Below, piece after piece: positions 1 through 8,575 of a stretch of DNA of 64,000 nucleotides. Within the stretch, counting starts at the first letter, position 1. Every line of letters starts with the position of its first letter. The stretch is from CAMCXE01 sp046347475 (lineage in GTDB: Bacteria; Pseudomonadota; Gammaproteobacteria; Pseudomonadales; Cellvibrionaceae). The stretch covers positions 1 to 64,000 of the forward strand of contig JAXMGD010000009.1 in the NCBI GenBank assembly GCA_046347475.1. Reading direction: 5' to 3'. The notes under the pieces were generated by a model, which worked only from the letters and a program-made list of their open reading frames with translations, had not been told where the DNA came from and made no database searches. The translations under genes were made by a program, and so were the position numbers.

Positions 1-7
1 ACCAAGA

Positions 8-496
8 ATGGTAGTGTTGCGCGAATTTAATATAGCGGATGTTGCTCTTTTGAAGGAGCACCTAAACAATCCGAATGTCACCAGGTATCTCGCCACAAGT
101 ATACCTCAGCCTTATACAACTGAGGACGCCAGGTGGTGGATTAATGAAGGCAGTAAAGCTGGAATTGTCCGGGCCATTGAGTATAACGGTGCCCTTGTCG
201 GCTCAGTTGGTGTGAACAGGAGGCAGTACGAATATTCAATGTCTGCAGAGATTGGATATTGGATAGCAGAGCCACACTGGGGTAAAGGTATTGCCACACA
301 CGCATTGCAGGAATTGTCGGCCTTCGTTTTTCAAACAACTGATATCGTCAGGCTTCAGGCACACGTGTTTGAGGGTAATCATGCGTCAGGCAGAGTATTA
401 GAAAAGGCCGGATACAGATTGGAAGGTATTCTGCGAAAGGCGGTATTCAAGCACGGCATACTCATGGATGCCCGCTTATACGCTGTAGTCGTGTAG
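8..496 (+). CDS. GNAT family N-acetyltransferase (RimJ/RimL-like)
   Basis: A 162-residue protein with the usual layout of RimJ/RimL-type acetyltransferases: an N-terminal strand (LREFNIADV), a central IGYWIAEPHWGKGIAT segment matching the acetyl-CoA pyrophosphate-binding loop (Q/RxxGxG/A, here HWGKGIAT), and the C-terminal GNHASGRVLEKAGY motif typical of the family. Members move an acetyl group from acetyl-CoA to an amino group of a protein, antibiotic or metabolite; the substrate cannot be read from this sequence. The ATG lies only eight bases from the window edge, so an upstream start cannot be excluded, though the family normally begins just before LREF. The stop codon overlaps the first arm of a REP-like inverted pair. 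Family certain, substrate unknown. Confidence 0.85.
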   Translation: MVVLREFNIADVALLKEHLNNPNVTRYLATSIPQPYTTEDARWWINEGSKAGIVRAIEYNGALVGSVGVNRRQYEYSMSAEIGYWIAEPHWGKGIATHALQELSAFVFQTTDIVRLQAHVFEGNHASGRVLEKAGYRLEGILRKAVFKHGILMDARLYAVVV

Positions 497-622
497 GGCG
501 GGTTGTAACCCGCGCAGATTGCATTTTCGCTGAAGGTAATATCTGAAAGTAAATGAGTTTTAATTGTACGATCTTTTTTTGATTGGCTGGTGGTGTGCTG
601 CGCAGGTTGCAACCCACCCAAC
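493..622. repeat. REP-like inverted pair (BIME-like, MITE-size)
   Basis: Two imperfect inverted arms face each other. The left arm begins GTAG and contains the palindrome GGGTTGTAACCC followed by GCGCAG. The right arm, read on the minus strand, has GGGTGGGTTGCAACC then TGCGCAG. A GTAG-type tetranucleotide before a short palindrome is the hallmark of REP sequences moved by RAYT enzymes, and a RAYT remnant lies 1.8 kb away. The left arm supplies the stop codon of the acetyltransferase gene. Confidence 0.6.
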
Positions 623-640
623 ATGGCTCAGGAGGTATGA

Positions 641-1051
641 ATGAAATTTCCAACATTTGAAGATGACTTCTGGGAGTTGAGATCGGGTGAGAAATGTCAT
701 GCCGAGAATCCTGAATCCTTTTGGATTCCCAATGTTGAGGATCGACGCTCACTTAAAGTTGGCGATGCTGCAAAACTGATATTCGATATCGAAGGCGAAG
801 ATGAAGATGGCAAGATTGAGGTTCAAGGTGAGAGAATTTATGTGATCGTATCTGAGGTTCATCCAGGGTATTACATTGGAATTTTGGATTCACAACCAGC
901 ATGCATTGATCCTAAAGAGGGTTTTTACCTTGGGCTTGGTGTAGAAGTGCCATTCAAACCTGAACATGTAATTGATATTGATAGGCCGCCTCAAGAATAT
1001 ATTGATTGGCAGCTGGGGCAAAAGCCAGAAAAAATATGGCCAAGGTCGTAG
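641..1051 (+). CDS. Hypothetical acidic protein, unknown function
   Basis: A 136-residue, acidic, soluble protein preceded by a near-perfect ribosome binding site (AGGAGGT, 629-635), so it is very likely translated. It has no signal peptide or membrane segment. The N-terminal half has a charged run (DIEGEDEDGK), the C-terminal half a tryptophan- and proline-rich stretch (DRPPQEYIDWQLG). I do not recognise the family. Its size, acidity and position between a REP-like pair and an IS resemble small accessory-region proteins, including immunity-type proteins, but no toxin partner is visible, so that is only a guess. The IS3 element begins about 15 bases after its stop. Confidence 0.65.
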   Translation: MKFPTFEDDFWELRSGEKCHAENPESFWIPNVEDRRSLKVGDAAKLIFDIEGEDEDGKIEVQGERIYVIVSEVHPGYYIGILDSQPACIDPKEGFYLGLGVEVPFKPEHVIDIDRPPQEYIDWQLGQKPEKIWPRS

Positions 1052-1101
1052 CGTATTACAGTAATGTGGACCCCACAGTCCAGACCAATACCCGAATTAA
1101 T

Positions 1102-2068
1102 TTAAGATAGAGCCGTTTCACTTGGAGCTGGCTGGCGCTGCCCCATTGAGTTCTGCGTAGAACTCGTTTTGCTCGTTGAGTATTTATTCACTATTGACGC
1201 TCCACCACCCTTAGCTGCCGAATACACGCTGGCAGGTGTCGCATAGTTCAGCGACTGGTGTGGTCGCGACCGGTTGTAATAATCAGAGTAATTGGTCAGC
1301 CCCACATATAATTCGGAGACAGTTGTATACCCCTTTAAATAAATGTCTTCGTATTTTACCGAGCGCCACAATCGCTCAACAAAAATATTATCAAGGGCTC
1401 TGCCTTTTCCGTCCATGCTAATTTTGACGTCGTGCTTTATTAATGCATCCGTAAATGCCTTACTGGTAAACTGCGCTCCTTGATCGCTGTTAAAAATGTC
1501 GGGTTTTCCGTAGCGTTCAATTGCCTTTTCTAAACACTCCACACAAAAATAATTATCCATTGAATTGGAAATCCGCCAGGATAAAACGCACCGACTATAC
1601 CAATCGATCACGGCCGTCAGTTACATAAAACCCTGTTCCATACGTATATAGGTGATATCGGTGCTCCACACCTGATTCGGTTTTGTAACCACAACTCCGC
1701 GCAATAATTATGGGTAAATCTTATGTTCCGGATGCTTTTTGCTGGTGTTGGGTCCCGGAGCAATAGCCGCCAAACCCATCAGGCGCATTAATCGGCGCAC
1801 GCGTTTTCGGTTAACAATCTGATGATGATTGTCCCTTAACCACAGCACCATTTTTCGTGAGCCGTAAAATGGGTATTGGGTGTAGCACTCATCTAATAAT
1901 TTCATCAATGCCCGATCATCTTCAGGTACAGCGGATAAGCGTGCGTGTTCGTAAAATACGGATCGTGCTATGCCCAATAGCCTACATTGCTGACGGATTG
2001 AGAGCGAATTATCACCCTCTACCAGGTCGCAACGCTCACTTATAGATCGCTCAGCAATTTTTTTTTTT
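1102..2068 (-). pseudogene. IS3-family transposase OrfB (DDE), two nonsense mutations
   Basis: This is the catalytic OrfB of the IS3 element. All parts are readable in one frame: the HTH_21-like segment (YPFYGSRKMVLWL), then the rve integrase core with the three acidic residues in STDITYI, FNSDQGAQFT and NIFVERLWRSVKYE. Two in-frame ochre codons interrupt it, one after HKIYP (about 1710) and one after MEQGFM (about 1621). Both stand where family members carry a tyrosine, so each is a single-base TAT/TAC to TAA change. The first stop separates the N-terminal domain from the whole DDE core, so no active transposase is expected. Confidence 0.85.
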
Positions 2069-2335
2069 GAGAAAATCGACTTGCATGTTCAGCTCACCAA
2101 TTTTTGCATACAAGGGTTCGGGATTGGTGGGCATCATCTCCGCCTTGGGGCCGCGCTTTATCCCTTCAAAAACTTGGCTTGCGTTGTCGAGCAACTCCTT
2201 TTTCCACTGATTAACCTGGGTTGGGTGCACGTTATAATGCTGTGCAATCTCGTTGATCGTCTTCAAACCCTTGATGGCGGCCAGTGCAACCTTTGCTTTG
2301 TCCGCGCTGCTGAACGTTTTTCGTTGCTGTGTCAT
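2051..2335 (-). CDS. IS3-family transposase OrfA
   Basis: A 94-residue OrfA with the N-terminal helix-turn-helix of IS3 elements (NEIAQHYNVHPTQVNQWKKE) followed by a leucine-zipper-like segment (LYAKIGELNMQVDFLKKK). It binds the IS ends and is normally fused to OrfB by a programmed frameshift. Here the 3' end runs through eleven consecutive A (minus strand; T run 2058-2068). orfB lies in the +1 (equivalently -2) frame relative to orfA rather than the usual -1, so either the A-run length has changed by one or two bases or slippage during transcription is used. OrfA itself appears intact. Confidence 0.85.
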   Translation of the reverse strand: MTQQRKTFSSADKAKVALAAIKGLKTINEIAQHYNVHPTQVNQWKKELLDNASQVFEGIKRGPKAEMMPTNPEPLYAKIGELNMQVDFLKKKNC

Positions 2336-2403
2336 GATAGTGCCTCTTTTGCTGGCTCTATTTTAAACTATGTCCGTGGTGTGGTCCGGAAAGTTGGTAC
2401 CAC

Positions 2404-2977
2404 TATAGCGAATGGGATTTAAATCCACATAGGCCATACAGGCAGCTAAGGCTTTTTCATCGCAAAGCGCTTGGCTTTTAAACCGCGCCTCCCAGAATTT
2501 GCCCGTGCAGTTGTCTTCCGAATTAGCTTGCCGAGAAATGGGCTCGTTCACTAACCGCATAAACCAACTGATACTGCTTAAATGCTCGCGCCATTGCGAC
2601 AGCTTAGTGCTCACCGCATCCTGCTCTGCTTTATCCAGTGCATCACCACGTAAAAACTTTTGCGTAAGCACTGTACCTTTAAATAATTGATGCCAGCGCT
2701 CACACACCTCCCAATCCGCCCAGTTTAGGCTTTTGATTTTATTAATGTGCAGCACTAGATGATAATGGTTGGACATAATCGCATACGCGGCCACGTCTAT
2801 AGCAAAGATCTGAGCCAGTGCTAAAATCCGATCTTCCAGCCACTGGCGGCGATGTTCAAAACACTGGCCCGTTGCTGAATCGGTACCGCACAGAAACGCG
2901 CGGCGTACACAGCGGGAGACGCAATGATAGTAGGGGGTGGCTTCTAGGGCGATTTGGTGTTTACGGGCTTTGGGCAT
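2404..2977 (-). pseudogene. REP-associated tyrosine transposase (RAYT), truncated by the IS
   Basis: The protein carries the TnpA-REP (Y1_Tnp-like) signature: an N-terminal YYHCVSRCVRRAF segment, the HUH metal site in IMSNHYHLVLHI, and the region of the catalytic tyrosine in CMAYVDLNPIR. RAYTs cut single-stranded REP hairpins and are thought to spread them. The start chosen is ATG at 2977, with AAGGTGG just upstream. The gene is cut directly after LNPIR by the IS3 end; the last residues of the reading frame (TNFPDHTTD) are IS sequence. The usual C-terminal part is missing and is not present beyond the other IS end, so this looks like an inactivated remnant, although HUH and tyrosine are retained. 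Confidence 0.85.
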
Positions 2978-3039
2978 ATCAACCACCTTGTTGTGCTGTC
3001 TGAATATACAGGTTCAACTTTGTCTGTTCAAGGGTTGAG

Positions 3040-5140
3040 GTGGGTGTCCGGGCAAGGGTTCGTTATGATTCAACGCGTAAAGGCTCAACTTCAAATGGAA
3101 ATCCCTATGAAACTCTAGGAGCATCTTTGCATAGAGTGGGAATTAAAACGACTAACGCAGAGGGATATCAATCTAAGGTTGGTATAGCGTTGAACAGGCA
3201 TGAGATAACGCCTATTCGAACTACGCAAAACCTGCAGATCTCCCAAGATAATACAAATATAGAGTTATTATTTTCTGATGTAATACCCAATGCGGAACTC
3301 TATAACCAACTTATTCAAACACATCAACTAATGGGGTTAGCCCCGAAAGAAGGTAATATGTGGGTCGATATGCCTATCAGTAGCAATCCAGTTATTTATA
3401 TTGCTGCGAATTCAACCGCAGTATCTGCATCAAAAAAACAAAATGATCAAAACCCTGTCCACAAGGTAGGTATATGTGAAAGTCTCGTTAATAACGGGCG
3501 TACTGTTAAAGATATATCTCCTACTACCCATATAGGTATGTTTTACTCGCGCTACATGGGCCATCCGATAGATGTGGACGTCAAAAAAGCAAAAGTCGTT
3601 ATCGCATCACAGCCTAAACACGGAATTGTAGAGAAAACTAAATGGGGTAGTTATACCTATAGTGTTAATGAGGAATTCGCAGGTGTTGATACATTTACGA
3701 TGGAAGTAACTACGGATAATGAAAAATTCATTTTGGTTTATTCTGTCCATGTTGTAGCGGATGACTCGACTGTTGCCCCCAACCAGCTCACTTATGATTT
3801 ATGTAAACCATACATCAAAAAAATCTCCGATTCTTCCTCATCCAGCAATGGCCAAACTACCGTACTGTTCGGTGGTTTGTTGGAGAATCTTGACGATCTA
3901 TTTGCAGGTTTCACGAATCTCCCCGGCACCAGCCTAGGCCAAACCACCGGCACTGGCCCAAATGCCATAATCACTCTAGACACCGACGCCGCCGGCTACG
4001 GCTGGTTTATTGACTCCACGCCGTTAAGTAACGACGAATTCCTCCCAACAGCCGACGCCAATATCTGGAAAGCCAAAGCCGGCAGTGCCGCCGAGGGCAA
4101 AATGGATATGCTCTCAGTACTGCTACATGAGTACGGCCACACCTTGGCCTGGAGCACAGCACCGCCGCCAGCGATGCCATGGCCGCTACCTTAAACGTTT
4201 GTTTACCAGCGAAGAGCTGGCCCAGTTGGATCGCCTGCGCATCACCTTTGGCGCCCAGGTGGCAAGCCTAAACAGCGACCCACTGACCCCCAATGTGCCG
4301 ACCGGCACCCTTAGGACCTGAGAGCAGCCTGTTATTGGGCCTAAGCCTAGTGCGCCGCCGCACGGCGATGGACACAGGGGCGGATAACTTGACGCTGGCT
4401 AACCCAACGCTGAGCAATGGTAGCTTTGCGCACAATACCCAAAACCAAGCCACCGGCTGGACCACCAATGGCACCGTTACCTTCGGCGCAGCCGGTGCCG
4501 AGCTGCGCGAAACGCTTAACAACCAGGCGGCGCTACGCCAGGTATTTAGCCTTGGCGAGCACGACCGTTACCTGCGCTTTACCGTACAGAGCGACCTGCA
4601 CCGCACAAGCAATGGCCCCGGCGATGCCTTTGAAGCGGCGCTGTTGGATGCCAACACCGGTGCGGCCCTGCGCTGTATTAAAGGCTTAGGCCACAGTGAT
4701 GCCTTCTTAAACCAGCAGGTACCGGGCGCCCATTCGCTTCTGAATACCAGCGCAGATTTAGTGGTGACCGAAAACCTCGATGGCAGCCGCACCTATACGC
4801 TGGACCTGGCAGGCCTCAGCGCTGGTTCTGCCCTGGAGCTGTCGCTGGATTTGATTGGTTTTGTTGAGGCCGATAGCGCGGTGCGTATTAGCCATGTGCA
4901 ATTACTGCCCGACCTTGAAGCCCTGGACGATATGCCAGCGGCCTAGAGGATGAGCCATTGACCATAAACGTACGCGCCAATGATCAGCTGGGTACCAGTA
5001 CCGAGGTGCAAACGCTGCTAATCGCACCGCCCACGGTACCGCCAGCCTCTACAGCGACGGCAGCTTCACCTACAGTTCGGATGAAAGGCAGGTCGAGTCG
5101 ACTACTCTTTCAGGCTCGTAGAACCGGGAGTTTAGTTATC
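3040..5140 (+). pseudogene. Remnant of a large secreted protein with cadherin/VCBS-like repeats and a metzincin-like site
   Basis: At least four frames must be joined to read this region. Segment 3040-4194 contains a VCBS/cadherin-like repeat (SYTYSVNEEFAGVDTFTMEV), then GYGWFIDSTPLS and LLHEYGHTL. Adding one base near 4150 turns the zinc site into HEYGHTLGLEH, the full metzincin HExxHxxGxxH motif, followed by HSTAASDAMAAT. Further frames give LFTSEELAQLDRL (4186-4321), a beta-rich region (4293-4946), and NVRANDQLG with GTASLYSDGSFTYSS (4958-5140). Large repeat-bearing surface proteins often pair such a metzincin-type segment with cadherin-like repeats. Repeated frameshifts show it is dead. 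3040-3830 is clearly AT-richer than the rest, so the remnant may be a fusion. Confidence 0.7.
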
Positions 5141-5155
5141 GAACCAAGGGGGTGA

Positions 5156-5630
5156 AGTGGGAGCTGTGACCTTAAAAAACTTACTCAAGCTGCAACTGGG
5201 TAACATCAGAGACTGATTGGTGAAGTGAGGGTGAGGCGTGTTCAATACATGGCCTGGGGCTATGAATTACCGGGTGGTTTTTTGCGATTTCCCCGGATTT
5301 ACTGGCCTGAAAGGGTGGTTGTCTCGCTGAAGAGCCCTAGGTTGCTGATAATTCCAATCGGTTATATTTTGACGCTTCGTTTATTCCAATGATAATATTT
5401 TTCAGCATTAAGAGCCAGTGTACAGGGTGCGGTCGTTAGGTGTTGGCGAGCCCCAATGTAACGCCTTGATACCTATCTCTTTTGTTTAAGATTTCTTAAA
5501 TGTATCTTCGCTAAACCCGTCTGTGGGGCTTATTTCCGTGCGGTTGTGGAAGCCCTAGGACATTCAATCCCCCATGCGCTATTCATCTGCAGCAATTGTG
5601 GGCTGTTAATATTCTATGAAGGCAGACCAC
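5156..5630. other. Gene-free stretch upstream of pabA
   Basis: No convincing reading frame, hairpin terminator or member of the R1-R5 repeat families was seen. It presumably holds the pabA promoter, but no clear -35/-10 pair can be assigned by eye. Confidence 0.5.
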
Positions 5631-6242
5631 ATGATCCTAGTCATCGATAACTACGATTCGTTTACCTACAACATAGTCCAATACCTATGGGAGTTGGGCG
5701 AGACAGTAGTGGTATTCAAAAATGATGAAATAAGCGTAGAGCAGATTCGTAGAGCAGCGCCAAAAATGGTTTTGCTCTCGCCTGGTCCAGGGTGTCCTGA
5801 TGAGGCTGGAGTTTCGCTGGCGGTGGTGCAGCAGTTGGCAAAGGTGGTGCCTATTTTGGGCGTATGTCTTGGGCATCAAATTATCGCCCAGGCTTTTGGT
5901 GCGACGGTGGTTAAAGCGCAGGAGCCGATGCACGGTAAAACCTCTTTAATTTCCCATGATGGGCGAGGTATTTACGACGGGTTACCGGCAATTTTTAATG
6001 TGAATCGATACCACTCGCTAGCGGTGGACCCAGCAACCTTGCCCGAATGTCTCGAAATTAGCTCCTGGGTTGAACAACAAACGACGTCAACCACTGAGAT
6101 GGGGATTGTGATGGGAATCAGGCATAGGCGTCTTCCCATCGAGGGGGTGCAGTTTCATCCCGAGTCTATTTTATCCGAGTACGGGCGGGAGATGCTGCGC
6201 AACTTTATTGCAACTTATTGTTGCGATTATGCGCCTGCTTGA
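5631..6242 (+). CDS. pabA: Aminodeoxychorismate synthase glutaminase subunit (PabA/TrpG family)
   Basis: Class I glutamine amidotransferase of 203 residues. The start MILVIDNYDSFTYNIVQYL is the family hallmark; the nucleophile Cys sits in GVCLGHQ and the catalytic His/Glu in GVQFHPES. It releases ammonia from glutamine for the chorismate-amidating partner, here almost certainly the PabB domain encoded next. I prefer ATG at 5631 over 5616 because the protein then begins exactly at MILVIDN and GAAGG lies about eight bases upstream. TrpG (anthranilate) and PabA are hard to separate by sequence; the adjacent gene is PabB-type, which favours PabA. Next to an NRPS with a PABA-like pocket, it may serve secondary metabolism rather than, or besides, folate. 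Confidence 0.85.
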   Translation: MILVIDNYDSFTYNIVQYLWELGETVVVFKNDEISVEQIRRAAPKMVLLSPGPGCPDEAGVSLAVVQQLAKVVPILGVCLGHQIIAQAFGATVVKAQEPMHGKTSLISHDGRGIYDGLPAIFNVNRYHSLAVDPATLPECLEISSWVEQQTTSTTEMGIVMGIRHRRLPIEGVQFHPESILSEYGREMLRNFIATYCCDYAPA

Positions 6243-6374
6243 GCGATTGCTCGATTTCATATTTAAGCTTTTAGCTCGAAACCAATATTGGCAAATAAAA
6301 ATTGTTTAAAAACACAATTATTTGCACAAAAACTCCTTTTTCTTCACCCTCTACGCTTTGTACACGAGCTGATC

Positions 6375-8186
6375 ATGTTTTCAAATACCGTAATACTCAA
6401 ATCTCAATTGAGCGGGCTCGAAGGTTGGCTTTGTTTTAAAGACCCTGTCGAGATAATGTCAGCCGATACCCCAGCAGAAGTGGATCAAGTGCTAACGGAT
6501 TTACAGGCTCGAGTCGATAGTGGTTTCTATGTGGCGGGTTATGTTAGTTATGAGGCGGCTAGCGGCATTGATCCGCAATTTCACGTAAATAATGCTACTG
6601 GTCAGCCAGTGTGTTGGTTTGGTGTTTATAAAGATTACCACGTGCTCGGGGTGCTTGCGCAAAACGCCGCCGAATTCACGGCCAACGGGCATGGTTTTGG
6701 TCAGATCGGTGCTGTTGCAGCATCCGTTGATGTCGATGAATACATAGAGACTATTGCTGAGATTAAACGGCAGATAGCCCTTGGTAATACCTATCAGGTT
6801 AACTACACGCTCAGACTGAACGCTCAATACGAAGGCGACCCCTGGGCATTATTTACCGCATTAGAGAGTATGCAAAACGGTGGCTACGCCGCTTACCTGA
6901 ATACCGAGACCCATGCAATATGCTCGGCATCGCCGGAGCTTTTTTTCTCCATGAAGGACGGTGTGTTGCGCACAAAGCCAATGAAGGGAACCGTTAAAAA
7001 AGGTTCTAGCCGTGAGGAAAACGAGAGGAATAAAAATTGGCTTGCTGCCTCGGCAAAGAATCGAGCGGAGAATGTCATGATTGTTGACATGATACGCAAC
7101 GATATTGGCCAGTTCGCGCATCCTGGCTCGGTAAGCGTTGATCAACTTTTTACGGTTGAAGAATATCCCACCGTTTACCAAATGACGTCTTCTGTGTCGG
7201 CGCGCTGTGATATAAAACCGCTTGAAGCATTTCGTAAGATGTTTCCCTGCGCTTCAATTACCGGTGCGCCCAAGGTTAAAACCATGGAAATTATTCGCAA
7301 CTTAGAGTGCGGCCCAAGAGGGGTTTATACAGGTTCCATTGGATTTGTCGCACCAGATAACAGTGCCCAGTTTAACGTGGCTATACGCACTGCCGTGATT
7401 GATAAGCGAAACTCAACCTTAGAGTACGGCGTGGGTGGCGGTATCGTGTGGGATTCCTCTGCACTTGAGGAATTTAAAGAGTGCCAGGCGAAGTCCGCTA
7501 TTTTGAAAAATCTTTCCACGCCGGACAATCTGCTGGAAACACTGTTGTGGGCTCCGGGCAGTGGGCTGTATCTTCTTAATCTACACCTGGAAAGGTTGAG
7601 CCGTTCGGCGAAAGCGCTTGGCTATCATTTTTCAGAACAATATTTTGCACATGTAATCAGCGAGCTGAATTTAAATCAATATAAAAAGCCGATGCGAGTC
7701 AGGGCCGAGCTTTGGCAAGACGGCGAGCTTCGGTGTGAAGTTGTTCCGCTCAATTCGATGGTTGGAAATTTAGTTGGGTTTGCGCAAGCTGAGCTTCTCA
7801 AAGGCTCTGTTTCTGCTCATAAAATGACGCGGCGCGCACTTTATCATTCAGCCTTAAATGCCCATCCTGAATTTCACGATTTAATTCTTTGCTGCCCTGA
7901 AGGGGCTATTACCGAATCCTGTTTTGCCAATGTTGTAGTCAAAATTGGTAATGAGCATTGCACCCCACCGTTGAGTTCCGGTTTGATTGCAGGTGTATTT
8001 AGGAAAATGCTTCTGGATACTGGGCTTGTTCGTGAGCGGGAAATTACCCGGCAAGAGCTGGTTGCTGCAAGTGACGTCTATTTAATTAACTCCGTTCGCG
8101 GTTGGATGAAACTCAAGCCTGAGTTGGATAATTTTTCCTATCGAGTGATGAGTGAATGTGTCTACGAATTGCCGCAGGGTTATTAA
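6375..8186 (+). CDS. pabBC: PabB-PabC fusion: aminodeoxychorismate synthase component I plus aminodeoxychorismate lyase
   Basis: A bifunctional protein of 603 residues. The N-terminal part (about 1-380) is a chorismate-binding enzyme with PELFFSM, the PMKGT motif (Lys204, the lysine that distinguishes ADC synthase from anthranilate synthase), ENVMIVDMIRND and SITGAPKVKTMEIIR. The C-terminal part (about 385-603) is a PLP fold-type IV lyase with HLERL, a probable PLP lysine in HKMTRRALYH (Lys483) and EGAITESCFANVVV. Together with PabA it would convert chorismate to p-aminobenzoate and pyruvate in one complex. ATG 6375 is chosen over the upstream in-frame start at 6288 because the extra 29 residues lack family character. 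The stop codon TAA lies inside the terminal repeat of an R1 element. Confidence 0.88.
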   Translation: MFSNTVILKSQLSGLEGWLCFKDPVEIMSADTPAEVDQVLTDLQARVDSGFYVAGYVSYEAASGIDPQFHVNNATGQPVCWFGVYKDYHVLGVLAQNAAEFTANGHGFGQIGAVAASVDVDEYIETIAEIKRQIALGNTYQVNYTLRLNAQYEGDPWALFTALESMQNGGYAAYLNTETHAICSASPELFFSMKDGVLRTKPMKGTVKKGSSREENERNKNWLAASAKNRAENVMIVDMIRNDIGQFAHPGSVSVDQLFTVEEYPTVYQMTSSVSARCDIKPLEAFRKMFPCASITGAPKVKTMEIIRNLECGPRGVYTGSIGFVAPDNSAQFNVAIRTAVIDKRNSTLEYGVGGGIVWDSSALEEFKECQAKSAILKNLSTPDNLLETLLWAPGSGLYLLNLHLERLSRSAKALGYHFSEQYFAHVISELNLNQYKKPMRVRAELWQDGELRCEVVPLNSMVGNLVGFAQAELLKGSVSAHKMTRRALYHSALNAHPEFHDLILCCPEGAITESCFANVVVKIGNEHCTPPLSSGLIAGVFRKMLLDTGLVREREITRQELVAASDVYLINSVRGWMKLKPELDNFSYRVMSECVYELPQGY

Positions 8187-8353
8187 CCCGGCGACATTTA
8201 GTGTTGGGTTAATAAGTGCTGCATGGATGCAGCACCTTCGGCCTAAGGCGCCGCGAGCCCCGCTAAAACAAGCAGATCCACGTATCTGCGCCCGTTTTAG
8301 CGGGGCGATGACAAAATAGATCGGGACGATCTATTTTGTCGCCGGGTTAATAA
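8183..8353. repeat. R1 repeat, full copy (multi-hairpin MITE-like element)
   Basis: Bounded by TTAACCCGGCGACA and its exact complement TGTCGCCGGGTTAA. Inside are, in order: a stem closing on GCCGGGTTAA, a palindrome GTGCTGCATGGATGCAGCAC, a stem GCCCCGCTAAAAC/GTTTTAGCGGGGC enclosing GCAGAT/ATCTGC, and GACAAAATAGATC/GATCTATTTTGTC. No coding capacity. Other full copies lie at 34483, 50219 and 59843, with short copies elsewhere. The left end provides the pabBC stop codon. Confidence 0.85.
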
Positions 8354-8375
8354 TAGAAAGCGGATATTGCTTGAA

Positions 8376-8503
8376 GATGCTCTGTTAATTCTAAATTTTG
8401 CTTTGTTCAAAAACATCCGAGTGCCTCCCTGAAGCGCAGGCGAAGGCTCCATGCCTGCGTTGGTTTTGAAAAAAGTCAAAACCTGTAATTAATTGGCGAC
8501 TCT
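8376..8503. repeat. R4 repeat copy
   Basis: Ends are diverged: CTCTGTTAATTC at the left and GTAATTAATTGGCGACTCTG at the right. The inner part carries TTCAAAAACATCCGAG, CTCCATGCCTGCG and GTTTTGAAAAAAGTCAAAACC, shared with the copies at 26051, 58623 and 59671. It sits between pabBC and the NRPS directly after an R1 copy. Confidence 0.7.
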
Positions 8504-8575
8504 GTAAAGGGTTAATGTCCATTCTTAGTGGTGTAGTAGACCAATTTTAATTCTAGATACATAAATAGTACCAAA

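Larger units (their letters stand above)
1066..2403 (-). mobile_element. IS3-family insertion sequence, degenerate
   Basis: An element of about 1.34 kb, read on the minus strand, with imperfect terminal inverted repeats: GTGGACCCCACAGTCCAGACCA at the left, and at the right end, read inward, GTGGTACCAACTTTCCGGACCA (16 of 22 positions agree). It contains orfA with a helix-turn-helix and an orfB with a DDE core, the classic IS3 arrangement. No matching 3-4 base target duplication was found: flanks read TAAT at the left and TATA at the right. The right end cuts a RAYT gene whose missing half is not found at the left, so the copy may have caused a deletion. orfB has two nonsense mutations, so it is not autonomous. 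Confidence 0.85.

Noticed and set aside
493..640. Possible integron attC site between two small genes
   Set aside because: No GTTRRRY/RYYYAAC core pair at the right spacing; the inverted arms fit a REP pair better.
5631..6242. pabA read as trpG of a tryptophan operon
   Set aside because: No trpE, trpD or trpC nearby and the partner carries the PMKGT motif of aminodeoxychorismate synthase.
8183..8353. R1 considered as a riboswitch or CRISPR-like array
   Set aside because: No aptamer core and no regularly spaced direct repeats with unique spacers; stems are those of an inverted-repeat element.
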